From contig NZ_CAKMTJ010000002.1 of NCBI RefSeq assembly GCF_928392795.1, positions 1 to 64,000 of the forward strand: 64,000 bases of DNA. The letters are read 5' to 3'. The position numbers were made by a program, and so were the translations under genes. Shown in pieces: positions 27,319 to 36,201 of the stretch. This DNA is from Rothia nasimurium (GTDB taxonomy: Bacteria; Actinomycetota; Actinomycetes; Actinomycetales; Micrococcaceae). Each line of letters begins with the position of its first letter. Position 1 is the stretch's first letter. Below the pieces are notes generated by a model. That model was not told where the DNA came from. It worked only from the letters and a program-made list of their open reading frames with translations, and ran no database searches.

Positions 27319-28899
27319 TTATCTGGCAGTGGAACAGTCGGTAATGGCCTGCGCGTTGGCCAGCATCATCTGGGAGTACCTGGGGGCATCTGCATCGAGG
27401 GAGTCGGAGTAGAGTTCGCAGACCCGTACCCCGGCCTCCTGGCCTACCTGCTGGAGCACCGGCGTCCTGTTCATCGACCCGCGCTCGGTGTAGAGGGCGG
27501 GTACGGCCAGGTCGTCGATGGTGCGGCGCAGGCGCTCGCGCTGCTGGATGCTGGGTTCTACGCCCGCGCCGGGGGAGACGTAGCCGGCGACGGTGAGCCC
27601 GTAGGTTGAGGCCAGGTAGCGGTAACCGTCGTGGGTGGTGACCAGGTTCTTAGCCGCATCGGGGAGCTGGCCGTAGATGCGGTGGAGTTCCCGGTCGGTG
27701 TCTGCCAGTTCGGTGAGCAGGGCTTCGGTGTTGGCCCGGTAGGTGGCGGCCCCGGCGGGGTCGGCGGCGGTGAGGGTGTCGCGTATGAGCTGGGCTGCGG
27801 CCATGGCGTTGGGTACCGAGTGCCAGATGTGGGGGTCGATTTCGCCGTGGACGTGCTTGCCCAGCACCGCCTGGGCCAGCAGGTAGACCTGGTCGCCGGG
27901 CTTGCCGAGGAAGCGGTACTGGGGCCCGGCGGGGAGCTCCTGCAGGGTGCGGGAGGGCACCGCAATGACGGTGGTGGCGGGGTCGTGTTCGGTGACCTGC
28001 CCGTCGGAGTCGGTGCGAATCACCAGGCGTCCGGTGTCGAGCTGGGCGGTGAGGTCGGCATGCCCGGCATCGAGGACGGTGACGGGCTGGCCGGTGGCCT
28101 CCTGTAGGGCGCGTGCCTGGGCGTCGGGGGAGACGCCGACGGCAAAGTGCACGGTGGTTGGGCGGACGTCGGTGAGGCCGTCCAGGGCCGCGCCGTCGGA
28201 GCTGCGGGCCTGAGCTTCAAGGTCCAGCGAGTATATACCTGTTTGGGTATATGCCCAGGACAGGTGGGTGTGGGCCTGGAGGGGCAGGGAAGTTTCCCCT
28301 AGGCTGCCCGCCCTGGCGGTACCGTCCGCCCCCGTATCTGCTACCTTCTCGACAGACCCAAAGGTTCCGGTGATAAAGGCGGCCAGCTGGCCCGGCCCGC
28401 TGGCCTCGGTGGCCCTAAAGGTTACAGAGGCGTCGCGACCCAGGTCGGCATCGCGCGGGGCACCGGAAGTGCGCAGGCCCAGCCAGATGGAATCCAGGGA
28501 GGCGTCCTCAACAATCGGAATCAGGGTGCCCCCGTAACTCTCGATCTCTTCGGCAACCGCCACTGAGGCTGCCCCTTTAGGCAGGTTGGCATCAACCGTG
28601 CGCACCAGCTTCTGCTGTTCTAGCAGCAGGCCGTTGGTGAAGGCCACATCGGCATAGGCTACGTCGCGAACGTCGCGCAGGGAGGGCTCGTAGGTGTGGG
28701 GGTCGGCCCCGGCTGGCACCAGGGAGGTCACCCGGGCTCTGTCCCCAGCAATGGCTGAAGCCAGGTCGGCCAAAATGGGGGTAGAAGCTACCACCTGCAA
28801 GCCCTCTTGGCTCCGGGCCCCTGCGCCGCTACAGCCGGTGAGAGCCAGCAGAGCGGTGAGCAGGAGCGGGAGGCAGCTGCCGAGGCGGTTAAGCTGCAC
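27319..28899 (-). CDS. Anchored-repeat-type metal-binding lipoprotein of the ABC transporter
   Basis: The 526-residue lipoprotein (lipobox LTGC, cysteine 23) is a ZnuA-like cluster A-I binding protein (VVASTPILADLASAIAG, VPAGADPHTYEPS, later GEIDPHIWHSVPNA and TTHDGYRYLASTYGL) split by an inserted anchored-repeat domain at about 115-275 (LQAHTHLSWAYTQTGIY). That architecture defines the TIGR03772 family. Ligand histidines in DPHTYEP, DPHIWH and TTHDGY are present. It starts at a GTG overlapping the upstream stop by 11 bases. Substrate zinc is inferred from family and the Zur-type box; manganese is an alternative. Confidence 0.92.
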   Translation of the reverse strand: MQLNRLGSCLPLLLTALLALTGCSGAGARSQEGLQVVASTPILADLASAIAGDRARVTSLVPAGADPHTYEPSLRDVRDVAYADVAFTNGLLLEQQKLVRTVDANLPKGAASVAVAEEIESYGGTLIPIVEDASLDSIWLGLRTSGAPRDADLGRDASVTFRATEASGPGQLAAFITGTFGSVEKVADTGADGTARAGSLGETSLPLQAHTHLSWAYTQTGIYSLDLEAQARSSDGAALDGLTDVRPTTVHFAVGVSPDAQARALQEATGQPVTVLDAGHADLTAQLDTGRLVIRTDSDGQVTEHDPATTVIAVPSRTLQELPAGPQYRFLGKPGDQVYLLAQAVLGKHVHGEIDPHIWHSVPNAMAAAQLIRDTLTAADPAGAATYRANTEALLTELADTDRELHRIYGQLPDAAKNLVTTHDGYRYLASTYGLTVAGYVSPGAGVEPSIQQRERLRRTIDDLAVPALYTERGSMNRTPVLQQVGQEAGVRVCELYSDSLDADAPRYSQMMLANAQAITDCSTAR

Positions 28900-30982
28900 G
28901 GCGGGCAGAACGGTGGCGGGTAAAGAGCAGGACGCCCGCCCCGGCCAGCAGGGTCAGGGTACCGGCTGCGACGAGGGTGCCAGTAGAAGAGGTGCCGGTG
29001 TAGGCCAGCTCGCCCCGGGCTGAGGCCTGCTGGGCCTTGGCGAGCTCATCCTCGCTCAGGGTGCAGTCACGCCCGTCGGCGGTCTTGCCCACGATGCGTA
29101 CCTGGGAGCCATCGGGGCGGGTGACCAGGCCGGTGGCGCTATCAACCGAGCCCTGCCCATCGCCTGCGGGGGCTTGGGTACTAGAGCTGCTACCGGCGTC
29201 CTGCTGCTGGGTCTGCTGTTGGGCCTGGGCCATATCGCCCACCTCAAAATTCAAAGTGCCGCTAGCTGTTGCCTGCCCACCGCTCTTGAGCGGCACCGTC
29301 CAGGTGAGGGTTGCGGAGTAGACGCCGGGGGCGGTGAAGACCCAGTTGGCGTGCTGGTGGGTGTTGAGCGGAACCGAGAAGGAGTCGCCCACCCCGTTAA
29401 AGACAGTGGTTCCGGCGGATCCAAAGTTGCCGGAGAGGAAGACCGAGAGCCTACCCGGGCCCTGCAGGTCGGTCAGGGTGAGGGTGGCCGGGCCGGAGGC
29501 CTGGGCAACGAGCTCGGGGTTCTGGGTGTTCCAGCCGACCCAGGGAACGGTGGCCTGCTGGGTTGCCCCAATCAGATAGACCTCGGCACCGGCCGGGGCG
29601 ATATGGCCCATGCCGCCGGGCATGGTGGTCTTGGCGCCGTCACCCAGCACAAAAGTCAGGGCGCCGGGCTGCTTCCAGGTGGCGGGGGAGGTGCGGTCGT
29701 CCTTGACCTGGGCCGAGAGATTGCCGCCGCTCAGCACCGCCCCGAAGTCGAAGTGGCCGCTGGTGGCTTTGCTGGTGCTTGTATTGACGGCCTTTTGGAT
29801 GGTGAAGGCGGGCTTGTCCAGGGTGCGCGCGGACGCCCGGTTAGCCGCACCTGCCTCACCCTGCTGGGCCTGCTCGGCAGGTTTGACCAGTTCTTCGGTG
29901 GCCATGCACTGCTGGGGCGCGGTGCCCCCGCTACCGCCTGCCGCTGAGTGCTGCTGGGCGGGGTGCTGCTGAGCTGGATTCTGGGCGGTCGGTGCTCGGT
30001 GAACCTGGTTGCTGCTTCCCGCCGCCGGGGCTGCATGCTGCTGGCTGGTCTGGGTGCTGGCGCTTTCCTGGCTACCGCCGGGGGCCGGTGCCGGGTTGAA
30101 GGGAGCGTAGCTTGGTGCTGCCGGTGCGGACGCCGCTGCCTCGGTTGTCTCTACCGGTGCGGGTGCGCTGGGTTTGGGGCTAGTAGATGAAGGTGTCTCG
30201 GGTGCCGTGCTGGGGGAGGGGCTGGTGGGCTGGGCTGCCTCGGTTGGGCCGCCCAGTTCGGCAGGGAGCTGCCCCACCACAAAGGTGTAGGTCTGTTCGG
30301 TGCTGACGGGGGTGCCGTCCGCCCGGGTGGCGCTGGCGCGGAAGGTGAGCTCGTAGGTGCCGGTGGCGGTAAAGGCCCAGTTGGCGTGCACGTGGGAACC
30401 AATCGGCTGCTGAAGGGCGGGCAGTTTCTCGCGGGAGCTAAAGACCCGCTGGGTGCCAAAGGGGGAGGACTGGAAGACTTCAACTGAGCCGCCCTCTGGG
30501 GCCTTGGTATTCACAAGTTCCAGGGTGAGTGTGTCGCCGACTAGCTCACCGGGGCGGATGCCCTCGGTATTCCAGCCGGGCCACAGTACCCCGGCTGCCT
30601 GGGTCTGGGGAGCTAGCCAGATGGTTGCCCCTTCAGCGCCCAAAAAATCGAACCCGGCAGGCACGCTGACCCTGGTTTCAGCGCGGTCTTGCAGGTTGAA
30701 GACTGTCTGGGTGGGGTCTAGGCGGGTGCGGGGGGCGCCGGGTAGGTCGGCGTAGGTGAAGAGTTCTAGCTGCCCGTTGGCTAGGGCCATAGCCAGGGCG
30801 TCGGTGTGCTCGACGGTGAGGACGGTGCGCGCCGCGGCTTCTTCGCTTGCGGTGGGGGTTGCCTGGCTGGCGGTAGGGGCAGAGCTGCCCTGTTCGGCTA
30901 CTGCTGGGGAGGCTGCTAGGGGGCCTGCAAGCAGGGTCAGTGAAAGGGCTGCAACCGAGAGGGCGCGGGGGAACTGGTGCAT
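28889..30982 (-). CDS. Sortase-type surface protein with two anchored-repeat domains
   Basis: The protein has about 697 residues: a signal peptide, a first anchored repeat (QTQAAGVLWPGWNTEG ... GSHVHANWAFTATGTYELTF), a long Pro/Ser/Ala/Gln-rich linker, a second repeat (VPWVGWNTQNPELVAQ ... NTHQHANWVFTAPGVYSATL), and a tail LAYTG, helix, RHRSARRAA for wall anchoring. It is the first gene of the metal operon, 58 bases after the Zur-type box. The start ATG 30980-30982 follows GAAAG. The likely role is metal capture or relay at the surface (inferred). Confidence 0.88.
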   Translation of the reverse strand: MHQFPRALSVAALSLTLLAGPLAASPAVAEQGSSAPTASQATPTASEEAAARTVLTVEHTDALAMALANGQLELFTYADLPGAPRTRLDPTQTVFNLQDRAETRVSVPAGFDFLGAEGATIWLAPQTQAAGVLWPGWNTEGIRPGELVGDTLTLELVNTKAPEGGSVEVFQSSPFGTQRVFSSREKLPALQQPIGSHVHANWAFTATGTYELTFRASATRADGTPVSTEQTYTFVVGQLPAELGGPTEAAQPTSPSPSTAPETPSSTSPKPSAPAPVETTEAAASAPAAPSYAPFNPAPAPGGSQESASTQTSQQHAAPAAGSSNQVHRAPTAQNPAQQHPAQQHSAAGGSGGTAPQQCMATEELVKPAEQAQQGEAGAANRASARTLDKPAFTIQKAVNTSTSKATSGHFDFGAVLSGGNLSAQVKDDRTSPATWKQPGALTFVLGDGAKTTMPGGMGHIAPAGAEVYLIGATQQATVPWVGWNTQNPELVAQASGPATLTLTDLQGPGRLSVFLSGNFGSAGTTVFNGVGDSFSVPLNTHQHANWVFTAPGVYSATLTWTVPLKSGGQATASGTLNFEVGDMAQAQQQTQQQDAGSSSSTQAPAGDGQGSVDSATGLVTRPDGSQVRIVGKTADGRDCTLSEDELAKAQQASARGELAYTGTSSTGTLVAAGTLTLLAGAGVLLFTRHRSARRAA

Positions 30983-31026
30983 AGTGTGCTTTCTAACTGT
31001 GTGTTGTTTGGCTTTTCTCGACATAT

Positions 31027-31055
31027 AGAATATCTTTAATGATAATCATTCTCAA
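31027..31055 (-). promoter_or_regulatory. Divergent metal promoter with Zur-type box
   Basis: TGATAATCATTCTCA (31040-31054) fits the Zur pattern TGANAATNATTNTCA at every fixed position. It overlaps a minus-strand promoter with -35 TTGAGA (31050-31055) and -10 TATTCT (31027-31032) at 17 bases, so a bound repressor would block it. The box also lies 54 bases before the divergent surface-protein gene. No zur gene is in the window. A Fur or other metal regulator is the alternative. Confidence 0.75.
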
Positions 31056-31107
31056 GTTGGTTGGGGTGCTGCTGCCCCCAACCCCGCACACACCTAGAAA
31101 GACCGCA

Positions 31108-33852
31108 ATGCAGACCCAAGCACCCGCGTCCGCTCCCTCACTACACCCGGCAGCTCGCAGGCGTCCCTACCGCGCCCTCATCCTCTCAGCCCTGGCCATC
31201 GCCACCCTGGTGGGCTCGTCCCTGCCCGCCGCCGCAGGCCCCGACGACGGCAAAATCGTAGGCACCCAGGCTCACATTGACGCCCCGCAAACCGTCTGGG
31301 AAAACAACAGTTTCAGCCTCTACGCCAAGATGCCCCACGGCGACAAAAATGACGCCCTCGTACCCTTTGACCAGTCTGTTCTCTGGTTGGGCAAGGGTTA
31401 CTCCGCCCGTGCCGAGGCCAAAAATCAGTACATCTTTACCGTGCCCGATTCCCCCAACGCCAGCTTCCTGGGCAAGCCCGGCGACAAGCTCTACATGGCC
31501 CCCTCCCTGCCCTATGGCAACCACAACCCTGCCTGGGTCGGCTTCGGGGCAGATACCAACATCCCCGTAGAAAACTTCCGCGACGGCACCTTCACCCTGG
31601 ACCTCCTGAGCGTCAATGGCCCCGGCGTCATGGAAATGTTCACCTACCGCTCCAACTACTTCCCCAACGATGTGCGCCGCATGCTCAGCTCCACTGATCC
31701 CGACTTCCAGTCGGCCGTGCTGACCCCCGGTGCCCACACCCACAACTTCACCACCTTCTCCCGCCCCGGCCGCTACGAGGTTACCTACCGCACTGTAGCC
31801 CGCGGGCTTGACGGCCAAACCATCGAGTCCAAGCCCACCACCGCCGTTTGGCAGGTGGGCGGCAATCGCCCCATCGACGGCTCGGGGGTTGCCAGCGAAA
31901 CCCCGCTCATCGATACCTACAACAAGGCCCTCACCACCTCTCTTGCCGCAGAAAACTACAGCCTCACCCTGGCACCCAAGGCCACTGTGGAGCAGGATGG
32001 CGACGAATCTCTGACCGACATCACCTTCGACGCCGGGCGCACCGACATCTCGGGAACCCTCACCCTCTACAACCAGGGCTACTTCCTGACCGATGTGCGG
32101 GTTGAAGGCGGAAAAGCCACCTGGTCAGAAATGCTGGGCTCTCTAGATTCCCAGATTCAGGGCGTCTTTATTCCGGACGGATCCGCGGCAGGCTCCGGCG
32201 CCAAAGCTGCCAAGTGGGTGACCCCCGCCCTGACCTACACACCCGGGGAGAGCGCGTCCGTGCGCTCAGATGCGGGTGAAGGACGCTGGCCCGCCCCTGC
32301 CGCTGACCCCGGCAACACCCTGCTCCCCACCGGTCACCATGCCCTGACCAGCGGTGACTACACGGTCACCATCAAGCCCTCTGAACACGAGGGCTACAAT
32401 CTGGTGCAGATTAAGTTCGCCGACCCCACCGTGCGCGGCTACGTTTCAGGTGGCATGTTCCGCCGGGCTGAGGACGCCTCGGGGGCTGCCAACTGCTACG
32501 CCCACATCGATAACGGGGTTGCCAGCTGCTACCTGAGCGCAGCCAACTGGCTCAAGGGCTACCACGCCATTTTCAACATCACCCCCCACCCCGATATGGA
32601 CGCCCGCACCGACCGGCACACAGTCACCAGCGACTATGTGCCCGGCCAGGAATATAGCTCCAGTGGCTCCCTTACGCTTACCGACCCCGTGGTAGCTCCT
32701 AGCCAGCCTGCCCCTAGCCTCGAACCTAGCCCTGAGCCCAGCTCGCCTGCTCCTTCACCGAGCAACCCTGCTCCGAGTCCGTCCGCCCCGGTTCAGCCTG
32801 AGCCTACCGCCAGTCCGTCCGCCCCCGCCCAGCCCCTGCCTGATGCCCGCCAGTGCCGGGCACCTGAGTTTGAAGGTCGCTACCTGCTCACCGACGGGCA
32901 CATCGATATCAAGGCAACCCTGGCAGGCGGGGCAGTGAAGCTGGCGCTGAAAGATGAGACCGGGGCTGTCACCCGCGAAGCTGCTGAGCGATCCCTGAAT
33001 GACGTGGTGCTGGGCCTGGGCGATAACACCCGCTTTGCCCGCCAGGAGCAGATGATGGCCCCCGAGCTGGACTTCCTGGGCGAGGCCGGTAGCGAGTTCT
33101 ACGGCCTGCCGCAGACCCAGCAGGCCGGTATTCTCTGGCCCGGCTGGAACACCCAGGACGTTGACTACGCCCAGCTTGCTGGGCCGGTCACCCTGCACCT
33201 GGTGCCGGTTGAGATGCCGGACGGCGCTGCCTACGGGGTCTACGAGCAGGACTTCGCCGGGGCCGTCACCCTGCACGCCGGGGGTGCTACCAAAGACACC
33301 ACCATCGACATTGATTTCGCTACACACGCCCACGCCAACTGGGTCTTTACCGACCCCGGGGTCTACGGCTTCGACGTCTACTACAGCGCCCCGCTGCCCA
33401 ACGGAACCACGGCCCGCAGCGAGACCCAGCGTGCGGTCTTTGCTGTAGGCGGCGCGGCGATTGACGACTGCTTGGCTGCAACTGAGAACGCCCCCAGCCC
33501 TGAGCCCAGCCAGCAGCCGGCTGCCCAGCCCACGGTACAGCCATCAGGGGAGTCTTCCGTGCAGCCCTCAGGGCAGCCCGGTGATCAGCCGACTGTCGGG
33601 GTAGATGCTGAGCCTAGTTCCACCTCGCCCGGGGCAGGGGAGTCGGCGGACGGCGTCCGCGCAGCTGACAATGACGGTGCAGCTGGCGGCGCCGGGGCGG
33701 TCACCGGCCAGTCTGGCACCGGTCAGAGCCAGCAGGCCTCGGGCAGCGGTGGCAGCCTGGCCTCGACCGGTGCCTCGGTGCTGGGCGTAGCTGCTGCCGG
33801 TGCCCTGGCGCTGGGGGCGGGCGTCCTGATGCTGCGTCGCCGTCAGCGCTAA
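31108..33852 (+). CDS. Large sortase-type surface protein with anchored-repeat domains
   Basis: This protein of about 914 residues has a signal peptide cut near LPAAAGPDD, an anchored repeat (FLGKPGDKLYMAPSLPYGNHNPAWVGFGAD ... GAHTHNFTTFSRPGRYEVTY), a middle region with two related modules (about 290-530), a Pro/Ser linker, a second clear repeat (LPQTQQAGILWPGWNTQD ... THAHANWVFTDPGVYGFDVYY), a low-complexity spacer and LASTG, helix, RRRQR. The ATG at 31108 is favoured because GAAAGA precedes it; the frame is open upstream but would start within the regulator box. It is divergent from the transporter operon and shares its regulatory region. Confidence 0.88.
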   Translation: MQTQAPASAPSLHPAARRRPYRALILSALAIATLVGSSLPAAAGPDDGKIVGTQAHIDAPQTVWENNSFSLYAKMPHGDKNDALVPFDQSVLWLGKGYSARAEAKNQYIFTVPDSPNASFLGKPGDKLYMAPSLPYGNHNPAWVGFGADTNIPVENFRDGTFTLDLLSVNGPGVMEMFTYRSNYFPNDVRRMLSSTDPDFQSAVLTPGAHTHNFTTFSRPGRYEVTYRTVARGLDGQTIESKPTTAVWQVGGNRPIDGSGVASETPLIDTYNKALTTSLAAENYSLTLAPKATVEQDGDESLTDITFDAGRTDISGTLTLYNQGYFLTDVRVEGGKATWSEMLGSLDSQIQGVFIPDGSAAGSGAKAAKWVTPALTYTPGESASVRSDAGEGRWPAPAADPGNTLLPTGHHALTSGDYTVTIKPSEHEGYNLVQIKFADPTVRGYVSGGMFRRAEDASGAANCYAHIDNGVASCYLSAANWLKGYHAIFNITPHPDMDARTDRHTVTSDYVPGQEYSSSGSLTLTDPVVAPSQPAPSLEPSPEPSSPAPSPSNPAPSPSAPVQPEPTASPSAPAQPLPDARQCRAPEFEGRYLLTDGHIDIKATLAGGAVKLALKDETGAVTREAAERSLNDVVLGLGDNTRFARQEQMMAPELDFLGEAGSEFYGLPQTQQAGILWPGWNTQDVDYAQLAGPVTLHLVPVEMPDGAAYGVYEQDFAGAVTLHAGGATKDTTIDIDFATHAHANWVFTDPGVYGFDVYYSAPLPNGTTARSETQRAVFAVGGAAIDDCLAATENAPSPEPSQQPAAQPTVQPSGESSVQPSGQPGDQPTVGVDAEPSSTSPGAGESADGVRAADNDGAAGGAGAVTGQSGTGQSQQASGSGGSLASTGASVLGVAAAGALALGAGVLMLRRRQR

Positions 33853-33875
33853 CCCCCTGCTGAACCCGCCCCCTT

Positions 33876-33920
33876 AAAAGTGCAACTGCCCTTCACTAAG
33901 TGACGGGCAGTTGCACTTTT
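33876..33920 (+). terminator. Hairpin after the large surface protein gene
   Basis: AAAAGTGCAACTGCCC (33876-33891) pairs perfectly with GGGCAGTTGCACTTTT (33905-33920); intrinsic terminator. Confidence 0.9.
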
Positions 33921-33947
33921 AAGATGGCACGTACGCGAGCTCTCATC

Positions 33948-33975
33948 TTGCGATTGTTCAACAATTGTGTAATCT
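33948..33975 (+). promoter_or_regulatory. Promoter of the NRAMP-like gene with 13-bp operator
   Basis: ATTGTTCAACAAT (33953-33965) is a perfect palindrome lying between a -35 TTGCGA (33948-33953) and -10 TAATCT (33970-33975). The same 13 bases occur upstream of the PxpBC operon at 40689-40701. A GntR/FCD regulator encoded at 35353-36120 is the obvious candidate ligand (inferred). Confidence 0.75.
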
Positions 33976-34038
33976 ATGTCTATGACCTAGCACGCATTAC
34001 GACGGCCTCGTCGCGTGCTCCTACCCCCAAGGAGAGAC

Positions 34039-35274
34039 ATGGCAGACGCAAACGCCCTGATCACCCCCAAAGACCAGGCCGCCAAGGGGCGCCGTACCGC
34101 CCTACTCGGCTCCCTCTTCCTCATGGCCACCAGCGCCATTGGGCCCGGCTTCATTACTCAAACCGGCCAGTTCACCTACCAGATGGGCGCAGCCTTCGCC
34201 TTCGCGATTCTGGTATCGATCCTCATCGACATCGCCGTGCAGCTCAACGTCTGGCGCGTCATCGGCGTCTCCGGTATGAAAGCCCAGGAACTTGCCAACT
34301 CCGTCCTGCCCGGCCTCGGTATCTTCCTCGCTATCCTGGTCGCCCTCGGCGGCTTCGTCTTCAACGTCGGCAACGTCGCCGGCGGCGGCCTGGGTCTCAA
34401 CTCCATGCTCGGCATGGACGCCACCACCGGCGGCATCATCACCGCCGCCCTCGCTATCGGTGTCTTCCTTTCCAAGCGAGCCGGCGTCGCCCTCGACCGC
34501 ATTGTCGTCGTCCTCGGCGCTGTCATGATCCTGGCAACCCTCTACGTCGCCATCGTCTCCAACCCGCCGGTCGGTGACGCCCTCAAAAACACCATCATTC
34601 CTAGTGAAGTGAACTTCACCGTTATTACCACCCTGGTTGGCGGCACCGTGGGCGGCTACATCACCTACGCCGGTGCCCACCGTATGCTGGACGCCGGTAT
34701 CCACGGCCCCGAGTACGTTAAGGACATCTCCCGCTCATCCGTCACCGGTATCGTCATCACCGGCATCATGCGCTTCCTGCTCTTCCTCGCCATTCTGGGC
34801 GTGGTCGCTACCGGCGTAGCCCTCGATACCGACAAGTCCATCGCCGGTCAGGCCTTCGGCATCGCCGCCGGTGAGATGGGCACCCGCCTCTTCGGCCTCA
34901 TCCTCTGGGGCGCAGCAATCTCGTCCGTCATCGGTGCGGCCTTTACCTCGGTGTCCTTCCTAACCACCGCTAAGACTTCCGTAACCGTCAAGAATGCCCT
35001 GACCATCGGCTTCATCGTCGTCTCAACCGTCGTCTTCATCGTTGCGGGCAAGGCCCCCGCCACCCTGCTGATCGTGGCTGGTGCCGTCAACGGCCTCATC
35101 CTGCCGGTAGGTTTTGCGGTGCTTCTCTTCGTAGCGACCTTCCGCGCCAAAACCCTGCTGGGCGGCTACCGCTACCCCGCCTGGCTTATCGTAATCGGCT
35201 GGATCTCCTGGCTGCTGACCATCTACCTGGGCTACAAGTCCCTCAGCGGTATCGCCGCCCTCTGGGCAGGCTAA
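34039..35274 (+). CDS. NRAMP-like transporter lacking the metal-binding motifs
   Basis: The 411-residue protein has about 11 helices and an NRAMP-family layout, opening AIGPGFITQTGQFTYQMGAAFAFAI. The family's metal motifs DPGN (helix 1) and MPH (helix 6) are absent: the first reads TGQF and the second lies in VGGYITYAGAHRM. It resembles B. subtilis YcsG, encoded beside 5-oxoprolinase genes. Linked here to PxpBC by a shared operator, it may carry an organic substrate such as 5-oxoproline (inferred), not a metal. AAGGAGAG precedes the ATG at 34039; an upstream in-frame start lacks a site. Confidence 0.8.
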   Translation: MADANALITPKDQAAKGRRTALLGSLFLMATSAIGPGFITQTGQFTYQMGAAFAFAILVSILIDIAVQLNVWRVIGVSGMKAQELANSVLPGLGIFLAILVALGGFVFNVGNVAGGGLGLNSMLGMDATTGGIITAALAIGVFLSKRAGVALDRIVVVLGAVMILATLYVAIVSNPPVGDALKNTIIPSEVNFTVITTLVGGTVGGYITYAGAHRMLDAGIHGPEYVKDISRSSVTGIVITGIMRFLLFLAILGVVATGVALDTDKSIAGQAFGIAAGEMGTRLFGLILWGAAISSVIGAAFTSVSFLTTAKTSVTVKNALTIGFIVVSTVVFIVAGKAPATLLIVAGAVNGLILPVGFAVLLFVATFRAKTLLGGYRYPAWLIVIGWISWLLTIYLGYKSLSGIAALWAG

Positions 35275-35292
35275 GTTTCGGCCCCGGTAAAT

Positions 35293-35345
35293 AAGGACGC
35301 TCCCGCCCCGCCTTCCCGTACGAAAGGCGGGGTGGGAGCGTCCTT
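35293..35345. terminator. Bidirectional hairpin between the transporter and GntR genes
   Basis: AAGGACGCTCCCGCCCCGCC-type arm pairs with GGCGGGGTGGGAGCGTCCTT; serves both convergent genes. Confidence 0.92.
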
Positions 35346-35352
35346 GCGTCTA

Positions 35353-36120
35353 CTACAACTCCTGTGTGAAGTAGTTGCGGGTCTCTGCCAGGTAGTTCCG
35401 CAGGTAGGTTCGGGCTGCCTCCCGCTGGCCGGTTTCCATCAAATTCAAGAGGTGGGCATTGCGCTCAACGTAGGGGGCGTGGAAGCCCGGAACCGTGACT
35501 TGAGAAAAGAAGAGCAGGCGCATTTCAGCCAGAATGCGCGACATAGCCTGAGTCAGACGGGCGGAGCCCGCGTGGTCGACCAGGGCCCGGTGGAAGTCCT
35601 GGTTAGCCCCAGCCATGCCCGTCACTGACCCGCGCTCTCGTGCCTCTTCAGCCCGAGCCAGGGCACGGTGAGCCTGGGGGATAGGCCCTGCCGGTGCTAT
35701 ATCAAGGGCAGCAGCCTGGATTGCCCAGCGCTCAATAAAAAGATCGGCAACCTGTTCCGGGCCGGGGTTAGCCACAAAAACACCCCGGTTGGGAATACGC
35801 TCAACCAGATTCTGGGCTTCAAGCAGGGTAAAAGCAGCCCGCAATGTATTACGGGAGACCCCCAGGGCGGTAGCCAGCTGCTCTTCGGTGAGCTTGGATC
35901 CGGGGGCGAGGGTACCGGCGTCCATGGCGGTGCGGAGGGTATCAGCAGCCCAGTCGGTGGCCTGGGCGTGGCTCGGCCGGGTACGGGCGATATCAGCTAA
36001 CGACGGGGTGATGTCGATGTTAGTAGTCTCGGGGTTCACCGTTTCAAGTGTAGTTGGGAGACTCCCGAAACTAGGCGTGAACCCATACAAATTGTTATTT
36101 TGCTCCCTAGGGTTTGTCAC
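35353..36120 (-). CDS. GntR-family regulator with FCD effector domain
   Basis: The protein of about 255 residues has a winged helix near 50-115 (GSKLTEEQLATALGVSRNTLRAAFTLLEAQNLVERIPNRGVFV, the GntR recognition helix and wing), then an all-helical FCD domain (VADLFIERWAIQAAALDIAP ... NQDFHRALVDHAGSARL) that binds organic acids, often with a metal. FCD regulators act as dimers on palindromes with TTGT/ACAA halves, matching ATTGTTCAACAAT at 33953 and 40689. The start is uncertain: a GTG at 36120 without a clear ribosome site; a later start is possible. Confidence 0.88.
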   Translation of the reverse strand: MTNPREQNNNLYGFTPSFGSLPTTLETVNPETTNIDITPSLADIARTRPSHAQATDWAADTLRTAMDAGTLAPGSKLTEEQLATALGVSRNTLRAAFTLLEAQNLVERIPNRGVFVANPGPEQVADLFIERWAIQAAALDIAPAGPIPQAHRALARAEEARERGSVTGMAGANQDFHRALVDHAGSARLTQAMSRILAEMRLLFFSQVTVPGFHAPYVERNAHLLNLMETGQREAARTYLRNYLAETRNYFTQEL

Positions 36121-36201
36121 GGCGACAGCTGCATGCTGTAGAAGTTAGGTGTTAGAACCTGATACCGCTGTAACGAAACTCTTCCCTATTAGAATGTTTC
36201 T

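Noticed and set aside
34039..35274. Manganese/iron NRAMP (MntH)
   Set aside because: The DPGN and MPH metal motifs are missing, and the locus points to 5-oxoproline metabolism.
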